Assembly (NCBI RefSeq): GCF_017876155.1
Contig: NZ_JAGINP010000026.1
Span: 1-64,000, forward strand
DNA: 64,000 nucleotides
From: Azospirillum rugosum
Lineage (GTDB): Bacteria; Pseudomonadota; Alphaproteobacteria; Azospirillales; Azospirillaceae
Reading direction: 5' to 3'
Part shown: positions 41,952-49,798 of the stretch, one piece after another
Layout: every line of letters begins with the position of its first letter
Numbering within the stretch: the first letter of the stretch is position 1
Notes under the pieces: generated by a model
The model's database searches: none
What the model saw: the letters and a program-made list of their open reading frames with translations, nothing else
Told to the model about the DNA's origin: nothing
Translations under genes and position numbers: made by a program

Positions 41952-42926
41952 ATGGACTTTCGGCAGCTGGGCAACTTCCTGCATGTGGCGGAACTGCAAA
42001 GCCTGTCGCGCGCCGCGTCCGTGTTGCGGGTCGCCCAGCCCGCCCTGTCCCGCCAGATCAAGTCGTTGGAGGAGGAGCTGGGCGTCCAGCTGTTGCAGCG
42101 GCATGGCTGGGGCGTCACGCCGACGCCGGCCGGCCGGGTGCTGATGGAGCACGCCCGCCGCGTGCTGAAGGAGGTCGGGGCGGCGCGCGATGCCGTGCAG
42201 GCCTACCAGATGGAGCCGTCGGGCACCGTCACCTTCGGCACGCCGACCTCGCTGGGCTCCGTGATGCTGCCCGGGCTGGCGGCGCGGTTCCGCCGGACGG
42301 CGCCGAAGGTGCGGCTGCATCTGGTGGAGGGCTTCAGCGCGTCGATCCACGAATGGGTGCTGTCGGGGCGGCTCGACCTCGCGGTGCTGTACGAGACCAA
42401 GACCATGGGCAGCCTCGCGACCACGCCGTTGCTGGAGGAGTTCATGGTCCTGCTGGGGCCGGCGGGGCGGTTCGGTCGGGGCGACGAGTTGGATTTGGCA
42501 GAGGTGGCGGGGCTGGATCTGATCCTGCCCGCCCGGCCGCACCGGCTGCGCCTGCTGGTCGATCAGGCCTTCGCGGAGCGGGACCTGTCCTGCGAGCCGG
42601 TCCTGGAGGTGGACGCCCTGCCCGCCCTGATCGAGCTGGTCCGCATGGGCGAGGGCTGCACGCTGCTGCCCTTCTCCTGCGTGTCGGCGCTGGTGGAGGA
42701 GGGGCGGCTGAGCGCGGCCGCCGTCGTCCCGGCCATCCGCCGCTCGCTGGTGCTGGCGCGCCCGCCCGACCGCATCCCGACCCCGGCCTCCGAGGCGCTG
42801 GAGCGCGCGGTGCTGGCCTTCATCCAGGCGCAGGCGGCGACGCTGCGCTGGACCGTTCCCAAAGCTGTTCAGAACACCGTCTTGACCTCACCCGACACGG
42901 AAGAAGCGGGGAGCACGGCGGCCTGA
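41952..42926 (+). CDS. LysR-family regulator of the CoA-metabolism island
   Basis: This 324-residue LysR protein has an HTH at residues 3-62 (Q-L-G-N-F-L-H-V-A-E-L-Q-S-L-S-R-A-A, then A-Q-P-A-L-S-R-Q-I-K-S-L-E-E-E-L-G) and an effector-binding domain to about 295. It is divergent from the lyase/hydratase/transferase/dehydrogenase operon, which is the usual layout for the target of a LysR activator, and matches RipR/ItcR placement in Pseudomonas. It also precedes the TRAP binding protein gene by 31 bases, so it may regulate both arms. The inducer is probably a C5 dicarboxylate or its CoA ester. Confidence 0.9.
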   Translation: MDFRQLGNFLHVAELQSLSRAASVLRVAQPALSRQIKSLEEELGVQLLQRHGWGVTPTPAGRVLMEHARRVLKEVGAARDAVQAYQMEPSGTVTFGTPTSLGSVMLPGLAARFRRTAPKVRLHLVEGFSASIHEWVLSGRLDLAVLYETKTMGSLATTPLLEEFMVLLGPAGRFGRGDELDLAEVAGLDLILPARPHRLRLLVDQAFAERDLSCEPVLEVDALPALIELVRMGEGCTLLPFSCVSALVEEGRLSAAAVVPAIRRSLVLARPPDRIPTPASEALERAVLAFIQAQAATLRWTVPKAVQNTVLTSPDTEEAGSTAA

Positions 42927-42957
42927 CCCAAAACAGACCAACAATCAGGAGGAAACG

Positions 42958-43956
42958 ATGCGGACTCTTGCTGCTTTCACCCTGGGCGCCGCTCTGGCGC
43001 TCGCCGCGACGTCCGCCTTTGCGGACCCGATCGTCATCAAGTTCAGCCATGTGGTGACGCCCGACACGCCCAAGGGCAAGGGCGCGGACAAGTTCAAGGA
43101 ACTGGCCGAGAAGTACACCGAGGGCAAGGTGAAGGTGGAGGTCTACCCCAACAGCCAGCTCTACAAGGACAAGGAGGAGCTGGAGGCCTTGCAGCTGGGC
43201 GCCGTGCAGATGCTCGCCCCGTCGCTGGCCAAGTTCGGCCCGCTGGGCGTGAAGGAGTTCGAGGTCTTCGACCTGCCCTACATCTTCCCGGACCAGGCGG
43301 CGCTCCAGCGCGTGGAGGACGGCCCGGTCGGCCAGAAGCTGTTCCAGAAGCTGGAGAGCAAGGGCATCAAGGGGCTGGCCTACTGGGACAACGGCTTCAA
43401 GGTGATGACCGCCAACAAGCCGCTGGTGAAGCCCGACGACTACAAGGGCGTGAAGCTGCGCATCCAGTCGTCGAAGGTGCTGGAATCGCAGATGCGGGCG
43501 CTGGGCGCGCTGCCGCAGGTCATGGCCTTCTCGGAGGTCTACCAGGCCATGCAGACCGGCGTCGTGGACGGCAACGAGAACACGCCGTCGAACGTCTACA
43601 CCCAGAAGATGCACGAGGTGCAGAAATACGTGACGGTGACCAACCACGGCTACATCGGCTACGCGGTCATCACCAACAAGAAGTTCTGGGACGGCCTGCC
43701 CGCCGACGTCCGCACGCAGCTCGAGCGCGCGATGAAGGAGTCGACCCAGCTCGCCAACGCCATCGCGCAGAAGGAGAACGACGACGCGCTGGCCGCCATC
43801 AAGGCCAGCGGCAAGTCGGAAATCATCACCCCGACGCCCGAGCAGAAGAAAGCCCTGCGCACCGCCCTGCTGCCCGTCCACAAGGAGATGGAATCGCGTG
43901 TCGGCAAGGACCTGATCGAGGCGATCTACAAGGAGACGAATGTGGCGGGGCAGTGA
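42958..43956 (+). CDS. TRAP transporter substrate-binding protein, DctP family
   Basis: This 332-residue periplasmic binding protein has a Sec signal cut after A-F-A-D. The mature part has the DctP pattern (I-K-F-S-H-V-V-T-P-D-T-P-K-G near the start), the conserved substrate-binding Arg in V-K-L-R-I-Q-S-S-K-V (about residue 165), and N-E-N-T-P-S near 210. It binds a carboxylate for uptake. A good GGAGG ribosome-binding site precedes the ATG. The DctQ and DctM membrane subunits are not in the window, so it either pairs with subunits encoded elsewhere or acts as a sensor. Context suggests a C4-C5 dicarboxylate. Confidence 0.92.
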   Translation: MRTLAAFTLGAALALAATSAFADPIVIKFSHVVTPDTPKGKGADKFKELAEKYTEGKVKVEVYPNSQLYKDKEELEALQLGAVQMLAPSLAKFGPLGVKEFEVFDLPYIFPDQAALQRVEDGPVGQKLFQKLESKGIKGLAYWDNGFKVMTANKPLVKPDDYKGVKLRIQSSKVLESQMRALGALPQVMAFSEVYQAMQTGVVDGNENTPSNVYTQKMHEVQKYVTVTNHGYIGYAVITNKKFWDGLPADVRTQLERAMKESTQLANAIAQKENDDALAAIKASGKSEIITPTPEQKKALRTALLPVHKEMESRVGKDLIEAIYKETNVAGQ

Positions 43957-43988
43957 GCCACGCTTAAAGACCCTCTCCCGCCCTTAAT

Positions 43989-44099
43989 CCCCTCTCCCCT
44001 CTGGGGAGAGGGTTAGGGTGAGGGGGTCCAGCATCTGCCGAACTTTCCAGTCCCCCTGCAACCCCCTCACCCCGCCCCTCTCCCCAGAGGGGAGAGGGA
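43989..44099. repeat. GC-rich palindromic intergenic element, copy D
   Basis: Ends CCCTCTCCCCTCTGGGGAGA and CTCTCCCCAGAGGGGAGAGG, with GGTTAGGGTGAGGGGG inside. It lies between two codirectional genes (binding protein and CaiB 2), only 18 bases before the second start codon, so it probably affects read-through. Confidence 0.85.
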
Positions 44100-44116
44100 G
44101 AAGAAAAAAGATCCCC

Positions 44117-45334
44117 ATGACACCCCTTCTCACCGGCTTGCGCGTGGTCGAGGTGACGGCCTTCATCGCGGCGCCGCTCGGCGGCATGACGCTGGCGCAG
44201 CTTGGCGCGGACGTCATCCGCATCGACCCCATCGGGGGCAACATCGACTACCGGCGCTGGCCGCTCAGCCAGCAGGGCACCAGCCTCTACTGGACCGGGC
44301 TGAACAAGGCCAAGCGGTCGGTCGCGCTGGCCCTCGACAAGCCGGAGGGGAAGGAGATCGCGCGGGCGATCATCACGGCGTCGGGCGAGAACGCCGGCTT
44401 CCTGCTGACCAACCTGCCGGCCAGCGGCTGGATGAGCTATGACGCGCTGTCGCAGGCGCGGCCGGACCTGATCATGCTGCGGCTGACCGGCAACCCGGAC
44501 GGCTCCTCGGCGGTGGACTACACCGTCAACTGCGCCAGCGGCTTCCCCATGGCGACGGGGCGCGGCGATGGGCCGGTGAACCACGTGCTGCCGGCCTGGG
44601 ACGTGGCGGCCGGCCTCTATCTCGCCACCGGCCTGCTGGCGGCGGAGCGGCAGCGGCGCCTGACGGGGCGTGGGCAGGAGGTGACGCTGTCGCTCGCCGA
44701 CGTGATGCTGGCGACGGTCGGGAACCTGGGCTACGTCGCCGACGTGCAGGTGAACGGGGCCGTGCGCCAACCCATGGGCAACGAGCTGTACGGCGCCTAT
44801 GGGCGCGACTTCGCGACCGGCGACGGGCGGCGGGTGATGGTCGTCGCCATCTCCAACCGGCAGTGGCGGGCGCTGGGCAAGGCGACGGGGCTGGCCGACA
44901 AGCTCGCCATGATCGGGCCGCTGATGGGCGTGGACATGGACGACGAGGGCGGGCGGTTCCAGGCGCGCGACGCCATCGCCGCCGTGCTCGCCCACTGGTT
45001 CGCCGCGCGCGGGCTGGATGAGGTCCGTGCGGCCTTCGACGGCACGGGCGTGCTGTGGGGGCCGTACCAGGACTTCGGCCAGCTGGTGACGGAGGACCCG
45101 CGCTGCTCCACCGCCAACCCGCTGTTCCAGGAGGTGGTGCAGCCCGGCGTCGGGCGGCACCTGATGCCGGGCTCCCCGCTCGCCTTCGGTGCTGTGCCGC
45201 GCGGGGAGGTGCGCCCGGCGCCACGGCTGGGCGAGCACACCGACGCGGTCCTGGCCGAGCTGCTGGGCCTGTCCGCGGCCGAGATCGGCCGCTTGCACGA
45301 TTCCGGCGTCGTCGCCGGCGCGGTGGAGGGTTGA
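44117..45334 (+). CDS. CaiB/BaiF family CoA-transferase 2
   Basis: This 405-residue class III CoA-transferase has L-L-T-G-L-R-V-V-E-V-T-A-F-I-A-A-P-L-G-G at the N-terminus and the probable catalytic Asp in P-A-W-D-V-A-A-G-L-Y near residue 160. It is clearly different in sequence from CaiB 1 in the same island. The next gene, a methylsuccinyl-CoA dehydrogenase-like enzyme, starts 2 bases later, so the pair is one operon. Likely role: activation of a dicarboxylate such as methylsuccinate to its CoA ester for that dehydrogenase. The ATG at 44117 is chosen because the family N-terminus starts there; upstream sequence is the repeat element. Confidence 0.88.
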   Translation: MTPLLTGLRVVEVTAFIAAPLGGMTLAQLGADVIRIDPIGGNIDYRRWPLSQQGTSLYWTGLNKAKRSVALALDKPEGKEIARAIITASGENAGFLLTNLPASGWMSYDALSQARPDLIMLRLTGNPDGSSAVDYTVNCASGFPMATGRGDGPVNHVLPAWDVAAGLYLATGLLAAERQRRLTGRGQEVTLSLADVMLATVGNLGYVADVQVNGAVRQPMGNELYGAYGRDFATGDGRRVMVVAISNRQWRALGKATGLADKLAMIGPLMGVDMDDEGGRFQARDAIAAVLAHWFAARGLDEVRAAFDGTGVLWGPYQDFGQLVTEDPRCSTANPLFQEVVQPGVGRHLMPGSPLAFGAVPRGEVRPAPRLGEHTDAVLAELLGLSAAEIGRLHDSGVVAGAVEG

Positions 45335-45336
45335 CG

Positions 45337-46977
45337 ATGGATTTGCTGACGACCTGCCGCGCCGCGCTGGCCGCCGCCGAAACCCTGGCGACGGAGGGGC
45401 GGCGCGCCGTCGCCGCGCTGGTCACCAGCGACGGGCGCCCGGACGCGCGCAAGTTGGAGACGCACCAGTTCGCCGTCCATGGATTGGCGTGGCAGGCGAC
45501 CTACGTCGCGGCCCTGCGCCAGACGCTCGCCTGGGCGGAGGGGCTGAAGGAGGCGGGGACGCTGGGCGAGGTGGAGGCGGCCATCCTGCGGCTGGGCTTC
45601 GCCGAGTATCTGGGCCAGCTGGCCGGCGGCATCCCGATGAGCCAGGCGGAGGTCGTCCGCCCGTCGGACCTGGGCATCGCGCCGGACACCGTGGCCCGCT
45701 TCGTCGCGGAGTCCGGCTTGGCGGAGCTTGCCGAACCGGCGGCGCTGGAGGGCGCGCGGCGGCTGCTCGGCCATGCCGCGGAGGAGGGGCGCTACGGCGC
45801 GCTGGCGCTCGGCGACGAGACGCTGGAGATGATGCACGGCCAGTTCACCCGCTTCGCCGACGCGGAGGTGGCGCCACTGGCGCAGGACATCCACCGGCGC
45901 GACGTGCTGATCCCGCTGGAACTGGTGGAGAAGATGGCCGGCCTCGGCGTCTTCGGGCTGACGGTGCCAGAGGAGCATGGCGGCCTCGGCCTCGGCAAGA
46001 TCGCCATGTGCCTGGTGTCGGAGGTGCTGAGCCGCGCCTACCTCGGCGTCGGCTCGCTCGGCACGCGGGCGGAGATCGCGGCGGAGCTGATCCGGCTTGG
46101 CGGCACGGCGGCGCAGAAGGAGCGCTGGCTGCCGCGCATCGCGTCGGGCGAGATCCTGCCGACCGCCGTCTTTACGGAGCCCAACACCGGGTCGGATCTC
46201 GGGTCCTTGCGGACGCGGGCGGTGCGCGACGGGGATGTCTACCGCGTGTTCGGGGCCAAGACCTGGATCACCCACGGCGCGCGGTCGGATCTGATGACTC
46301 TGCTGGTGCGCACCGACCCGGGCACCGACGGCTACGCCGGCCTGTCCATGCTGCTGGCCGAGAAGCCGCGCGGGACGGAGGACGACCCCTTCCCGGCGCC
46401 GGGCATGAGCGGCACGGAGATCCCGGTGCTCGGCTACCGCGGCATGAAGGAGTACGAGATCGCCTTCGACGGCTTCGAAGTGCCGGCGGACGCGCTGCTC
46501 GGCGGCGTGGAGGGCCAGGGCTTTAAGCAGCTGATGGAGACCTTCGAGAGCGCCCGCATCCAGACCGCCGCCCGCGCGCTGGGCGTGGCGCAGAACGCGC
46601 TGGAGCTGGGCACCAACTACGCCCACCAGCGCAGCCAGTTCGGCAAGCCGATCCTCGCCTTCCCGCGCGTGCACGCCAAGATCGCCTGGATGGCCGCGGA
46701 GACGATGATGGCCCGGCAGCTCGCCTACTTCGCGGCGCGCGAGAAGGACAGCGGCCGGCGCTGCGACGTGGAGGCGGGCATGGCCAAGCTGCTCGCCGCC
46801 CGCGTGGCCTGGAGCAACGCCGACGCCGCTTTGCAAATCCACGGCGGCAACGGCTACGCCCTGGAATACCCGATCAGCCGCGTGCTGTGCGACGCGCGGA
46901 TTTTGTCGATCTTCGAGGGGGCGGCGGAGATCCAGGCGCAGGTCATTGCCCGCGGTTTGCTGACGGGGAGGAATTGA
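45337..46977 (+). CDS. mcd: (2S)-methylsuccinyl-CoA dehydrogenase-like acyl-CoA dehydrogenase
   Basis: This 546-residue acyl-CoA dehydrogenase has an N-terminal extension of about 150 residues before the standard three-domain fold. This layout and length match methylsuccinyl-CoA dehydrogenase (Mcd) of the ethylmalonyl-CoA pathway, which forms mesaconyl-C1-CoA. FAD/substrate motifs include F-T-E-P-N-T-G-S-D-L-G near residue 280, and the active-site Glu is present in S-I-F-E-G-A-A-E-I near the C-terminus. Its partner is the CaiB transferase upstream. The product, mesaconyl-CoA, would feed the hydratase and lyase encoded on the opposite strand. The symbol is given on layout, not on a database match. 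Confidence 0.8.
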   Translation: MDLLTTCRAALAAAETLATEGRRAVAALVTSDGRPDARKLETHQFAVHGLAWQATYVAALRQTLAWAEGLKEAGTLGEVEAAILRLGFAEYLGQLAGGIPMSQAEVVRPSDLGIAPDTVARFVAESGLAELAEPAALEGARRLLGHAAEEGRYGALALGDETLEMMHGQFTRFADAEVAPLAQDIHRRDVLIPLELVEKMAGLGVFGLTVPEEHGGLGLGKIAMCLVSEVLSRAYLGVGSLGTRAEIAAELIRLGGTAAQKERWLPRIASGEILPTAVFTEPNTGSDLGSLRTRAVRDGDVYRVFGAKTWITHGARSDLMTLLVRTDPGTDGYAGLSMLLAEKPRGTEDDPFPAPGMSGTEIPVLGYRGMKEYEIAFDGFEVPADALLGGVEGQGFKQLMETFESARIQTAARALGVAQNALELGTNYAHQRSQFGKPILAFPRVHAKIAWMAAETMMARQLAYFAAREKDSGRRCDVEAGMAKLLAARVAWSNADAALQIHGGNGYALEYPISRVLCDARILSIFEGAAEIQAQVIARGLLTGRN

Positions 46978-46992
46978 GAGGACGGGGTCCTC

Positions 46993-47091
46993 GCGTTGGG
47001 CCCCCCTCCCGACCTCCCCCCATCTTCGACGGGGGGAGGAGATATCCCCTCCCCCGCGAAGTGGGGGAGGGTTAGGGTGGGGGCCCAACGC
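46993..47091. repeat. GC-rich palindromic intergenic element, copy E
   Basis: Exact 13-base terminal inverted repeats (GCGTTGGGCCCCC at 46993-47005 and its complement at 47079-47091) enclose CCCCCTCCC/GGGGGAGG palindromes and a GGGTTAGGGTGGGGG segment. It is a diverged member of the family and lies between convergent genes. Confidence 0.8.
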
Positions 47092-47123
47092 CAGGACGTC
47101 CCACCTTCAACACCGACCAAAAC

Positions 47124-48140
47124 TCACCGCGTCGGCGGGAGGGTGCGGCGGAAGAAGTCCAGGAGTTCGTCGTTCAGGCGGTCGTGGAAGGCGCCGCGGT
47201 CGAAGCCCGGGGGGTCCTGGGCGGCCGGGCCGATGCGGGCGGCGGCGCTGGCCGGGACCGGGGTCATGAAGGCGTAGTGGCCGGCGCCGGGCACGACCTG
47301 CACCTCCGGGCTGCCGGGCAGTTGGGCGGCGACGCGGGCGGTTTCCATCACGCCGGCCTCGTCGCCCTTCTCGGCCCGGTACAGGCGGACCGGCAGCGTC
47401 ACGTTGGCCAGCGCGCCGTCGGCGAACAGCGTGCCGACGGGGTCCATCAGCACCAGCGAGCGGATGCGCGGGTCGGCGGCGGTCTTCTGGGTGGGCGTGG
47501 AGGCGACGACGGTCTTGGTTCCGGACGGGCATAGGGCGCTGCGGTCCGCGTCGGGCCCGCAGAGCTTGGCGACCCGGCCGAGGTCGGCGACCGCCCCGCC
47601 GGCGACCAGCGCGGCGTAGCCGCCGGGGCCGAAGCCGACCACGCCGATGCGTGCGCGGTCCGCCCGCCAGCCGACGGGGGAGGAGTCGAGCACGGCGTCC
47701 AGCGCCGCGCGGAGCTGGTCGGGCAGCTCCGCCCACAAAGGCCGGGTGCCGATCCGCACGTCGCCGCCGGCCGCGTTCGGGTCTCCCCCGCCGATGTGGG
47801 CCACGGTCGCGGTGATCATGCCGCGGCGCGCCAGGAACAGCGCGATGTCGACCATGGCGAAGCTGTTGCGCGACGGCCCCTGGGTGATCAGCACCAGCGG
47901 CATGGTGGTCAGCGCCGGCGCGCCTTCCGGCGCCACGTTGATGTGGTAGGGGCCGCGGCGGATCGGCTGGACGGGATCGCGGGTGGGATAGGCCAGGAAG
48001 ACGGGCACCTGCGTTCCGGTCGCCGGGTCGTGATAGACGACCTGCGCCGCCGCCGCGCGGAACTGCGCCGGGCTCTCCGCCTTTCCCAGCGACGGGGCGC
48101 CGATCAGCGCGAGTGCCAGGACCCACCAGAACCGCCGCAT
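47124..48140 (-). CDS. Secreted alpha/beta hydrolase (dienelactone hydrolase/PAF-AH-like)
   Basis: This 338-residue protein begins with a signal peptide (M-R-R-F-W-W-V-L-A-L-A-L-I-G-A-P-S-L-G-K-A). It has the alpha/beta-hydrolase core, with a nucleophile elbow at G-F-G-P-G-G near residue 165 and a C-terminal G-A-G-H-Y-A-F that supplies the catalytic His. The elbow reads G-F-G-P-G where G-x-S-x-G is expected, so the usual nucleophilic Ser is missing at that place; activity is uncertain. The ATG at 48140 follows GGGAGG. A longer reading starts upstream in the tandem repeat and is not preferred. Confidence 0.72.
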   Translation of the reverse strand: MRRFWWVLALALIGAPSLGKAESPAQFRAAAAQVVYHDPATGTQVPVFLAYPTRDPVQPIRRGPYHINVAPEGAPALTTMPLVLITQGPSRNSFAMVDIALFLARRGMITATVAHIGGGDPNAAGGDVRIGTRPLWAELPDQLRAALDAVLDSSPVGWRADRARIGVVGFGPGGYAALVAGGAVADLGRVAKLCGPDADRSALCPSGTKTVVASTPTQKTAADPRIRSLVLMDPVGTLFADGALANVTLPVRLYRAEKGDEAGVMETARVAAQLPGSPEVQVVPGAGHYAFMTPVPASAAARIGPAAQDPPGFDRGAFHDRLNDELLDFFRRTLPPTR

Positions 48141-48192
48141 CAATCCGACCTCCCGCGCTGTCTTCGGGGTATGTTTAGGATCTGCCCCGAAT

Positions 48193-48230
48193 TTCTGAAG
48201 CCCGAACTTCTGAAGCCCGAACTTCTGAAG
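48193..48230. repeat. Tandem 15-base repeat (TTCTGAAGCCCGAAC, 2.5 copies)
   Basis: TTCTGAAGCCCGAAC at 48193-48207 repeats exactly at 48208-48222, followed by TTCTGAAG. It lies upstream of the hydrolase start in the divergent intergenic region. Copy number could vary by slippage. Confidence 0.85.
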
Positions 48231-48350
48231 ATGGACAGGCCCCCGGCAATGGCAAGATGCACCGGGAACCGCAAGCTTCACCGTTTGGTCACCGCCGCGC
48301 CTCGACGGTCTGAGGCATCATGGCCTGACCCATCACGCTAAGGACACGAC

Positions 48351-48572
48351 ATGCTGCGCCCTGCCTTTCCTGCCGTCCTGTTGGCCGCCCTGTTCGCCGC
48401 CGCGATGGTCCTGTCCGGCTGCGGGGTCGTGGTCGCCACGGTCGACACCGCGGCCAGCGTGGCCGGGTCGGCGGTCAGCGTCGCGGGCGATGTCGTCTCG
48501 GCGACCGCCCATGTGGCGACGGCGCCTTTCCGCGGCGGGGACGATGAGACGGACAGCAAGGCGGCCGAGTGA
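48351..48572 (+). CDS. Small outer-membrane-type lipoprotein
   Basis: This 73-residue protein has a signal peptide and lipobox M-V-L-S-G-C-G near residue 24. The mature peptide of about 50 residues is Val/Ala-rich (V-V-V-A-T-V-D-T-A-A-S-V-A-G-S-A-V) with an acidic tail. It resembles the small NF038104-type lipoproteins of Gram-negative bacteria. No function is known. It stands alone, between a divergent hydrolase and a convergent coiled-coil gene. Confidence 0.75.
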   Translation: MLRPAFPAVLLAALFAAAMVLSGCGVVVATVDTAASVAGSAVSVAGDVVSATAHVATAPFRGGDDETDSKAAE

Positions 48573-48584
48573 CCGCCGCGTCGC

Positions 48585-49433
48585 TCAGCGCGTGAAGAGG
48601 CGCCGCCACCAGGGGCGGCGCAGCCGTTGCAGTTCGGCGGCCAGGATGCGGCACTGGTCGCGCATGGCCTCGTAGGCGGCGACCTCCGCCTCGCGGTCCT
48701 GGCGCAGCCCGTCGAGCGTGCCCATCAGGCGCTCGACCTTCCCGGCCAGCTCCGTGGCGCGCTGCCGTTCGCGGGCCTCCGCCTCCCGGGCCTCGTCGCG
48801 CTCGTTCTCCGCGCAGGCGAGGCGTTGGGTGAAGACCTGCTCCCGCGCCTCGGTGTCGGCGATCAGCTGGGCCACGAGGTCGCCGATCCGCTGCCGCTCC
48901 GCCTCGCGGTCGGCCTGGAGGCGGTCGAGCGCCACCGCGTGGGCGGTGCGCAGGGCGGCGATCTCCGCCGTCGTGTCCGACAGGCGCTGTTCGGCGTCCT
49001 GGAGGGCGCGGGCCAGGTCCTGCTCGCGCGCCGCGGTCTCGGCGATCAGCTGTTCGACCAGGGTGGTGACGCGCTCGCGCTCCGCCGCGTGGCCCTCGTG
49101 CAGGCGCGCGACCTCGGCCTCGCGGGCCTGCTCGGCCTGGGTGATGGTCTCGCGCCAGCGCTCGCGGTCGGCGGTGTGCTCCGCGACGACGCGCAGCCGT
49201 TCCGCCCGCTCGCTCTCCGCCGCCGACTCGGCCTTGGCGAGCTGTTCGCCCAGCGTGGCGATCTGCTCGCCATGGGACCGGAGCAACTGCGCCGTGTTGG
49301 TGGCCGGAGCCTTGGCCCGCGTGCGCGGCGCAGGCGGCACCGCCGACGCCACGGGACGGCGCGACGGTTCGTCACCATTGGTCCCAGGGCCATTGGTCCC
49401 AAGGCCATTGGTTGTGGCCATCATGTCGGTCAT
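48585..49433 (-). CDS. Coiled-coil hypothetical protein
   Basis: The 282-residue protein has a Gly/Asn/Thr-rich N-terminus with a short repeated G-T-N-G-P motif, then a long Ala/Glu/Arg-rich coiled coil (about residues 50-260), and a basic C-terminal tail (R-R-P-W-W-R-R-L-F-T-R) that could bind nucleic acid or membrane. The coiled coil contains an internal repeat around L-V-E-Q-L-I-A-E-T-A-A-R-E and L-V-A-Q-L-I-A-D-T-E-A-R-E, about 65 residues apart. It is reminiscent of KfrA-like plasmid coiled-coil proteins, but lacks their N-terminal HTH, so no family is claimed. Confidence 0.65.
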   Translation of the reverse strand: MTDMMATTNGLGTNGPGTNGDEPSRRPVASAVPPAPRTRAKAPATNTAQLLRSHGEQIATLGEQLAKAESAAESERAERLRVVAEHTADRERWRETITQAEQAREAEVARLHEGHAAERERVTTLVEQLIAETAAREQDLARALQDAEQRLSDTTAEIAALRTAHAVALDRLQADREAERQRIGDLVAQLIADTEAREQVFTQRLACAENERDEAREAEARERQRATELAGKVERLMGTLDGLRQDREAEVAAYEAMRDQCRILAAELQRLRRPWWRRLFTR

Positions 49434-49627
49434 CGCGGCGCACCCCGGTAAGCCTGCCTAACTCGCGAGAATACCGCGTCGCGCGGCGTACGCACAGGAA
49501 CCTTTTTCGAAGGCGGAAGCGCGCGGGGAACCGTGGCGGCTTGCCCATATTCCGGTTGCGAACTTTTGCCTCAATTCTTCGACGAGTTTTGCGGCAAATC
49601 GGCAAAAGAGCGGGCTGTTAATCCGGT

Positions 49628-49642
49628 TTAAGGCGGGTTTAA
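49628..49642. promoter_or_regulatory. CtrA-type box TTAA-N7-TTAA upstream of regulator copy B
   Basis: The sequence TTAA at 49628-49631 and TTAA at 49639-49642 are separated by exactly seven bases. They sit inside two GGTTTAA direct repeats 11 bases apart. This matches the CtrA consensus and lies 157 bases upstream of regulator copy B. It could be bound by CtrA or by the regulator itself. The rest of the 49434-49798 gap shows no gene. Confidence 0.6.
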
Positions 49643-49798
49643 CGCCGGGCCTATGCTTTCCCGATCGTAGTAACACCAATGATTGACAGTACGGGTTTCG
49701 ATCGGTTTTCTCAGGGTGGATCAAGGGCGGGGTCAAACAGCTTTTCGTTAAAAAGCAAGTCGATCGCCGCGAAGACTGTCGATGCTGTGGAGAATCCC

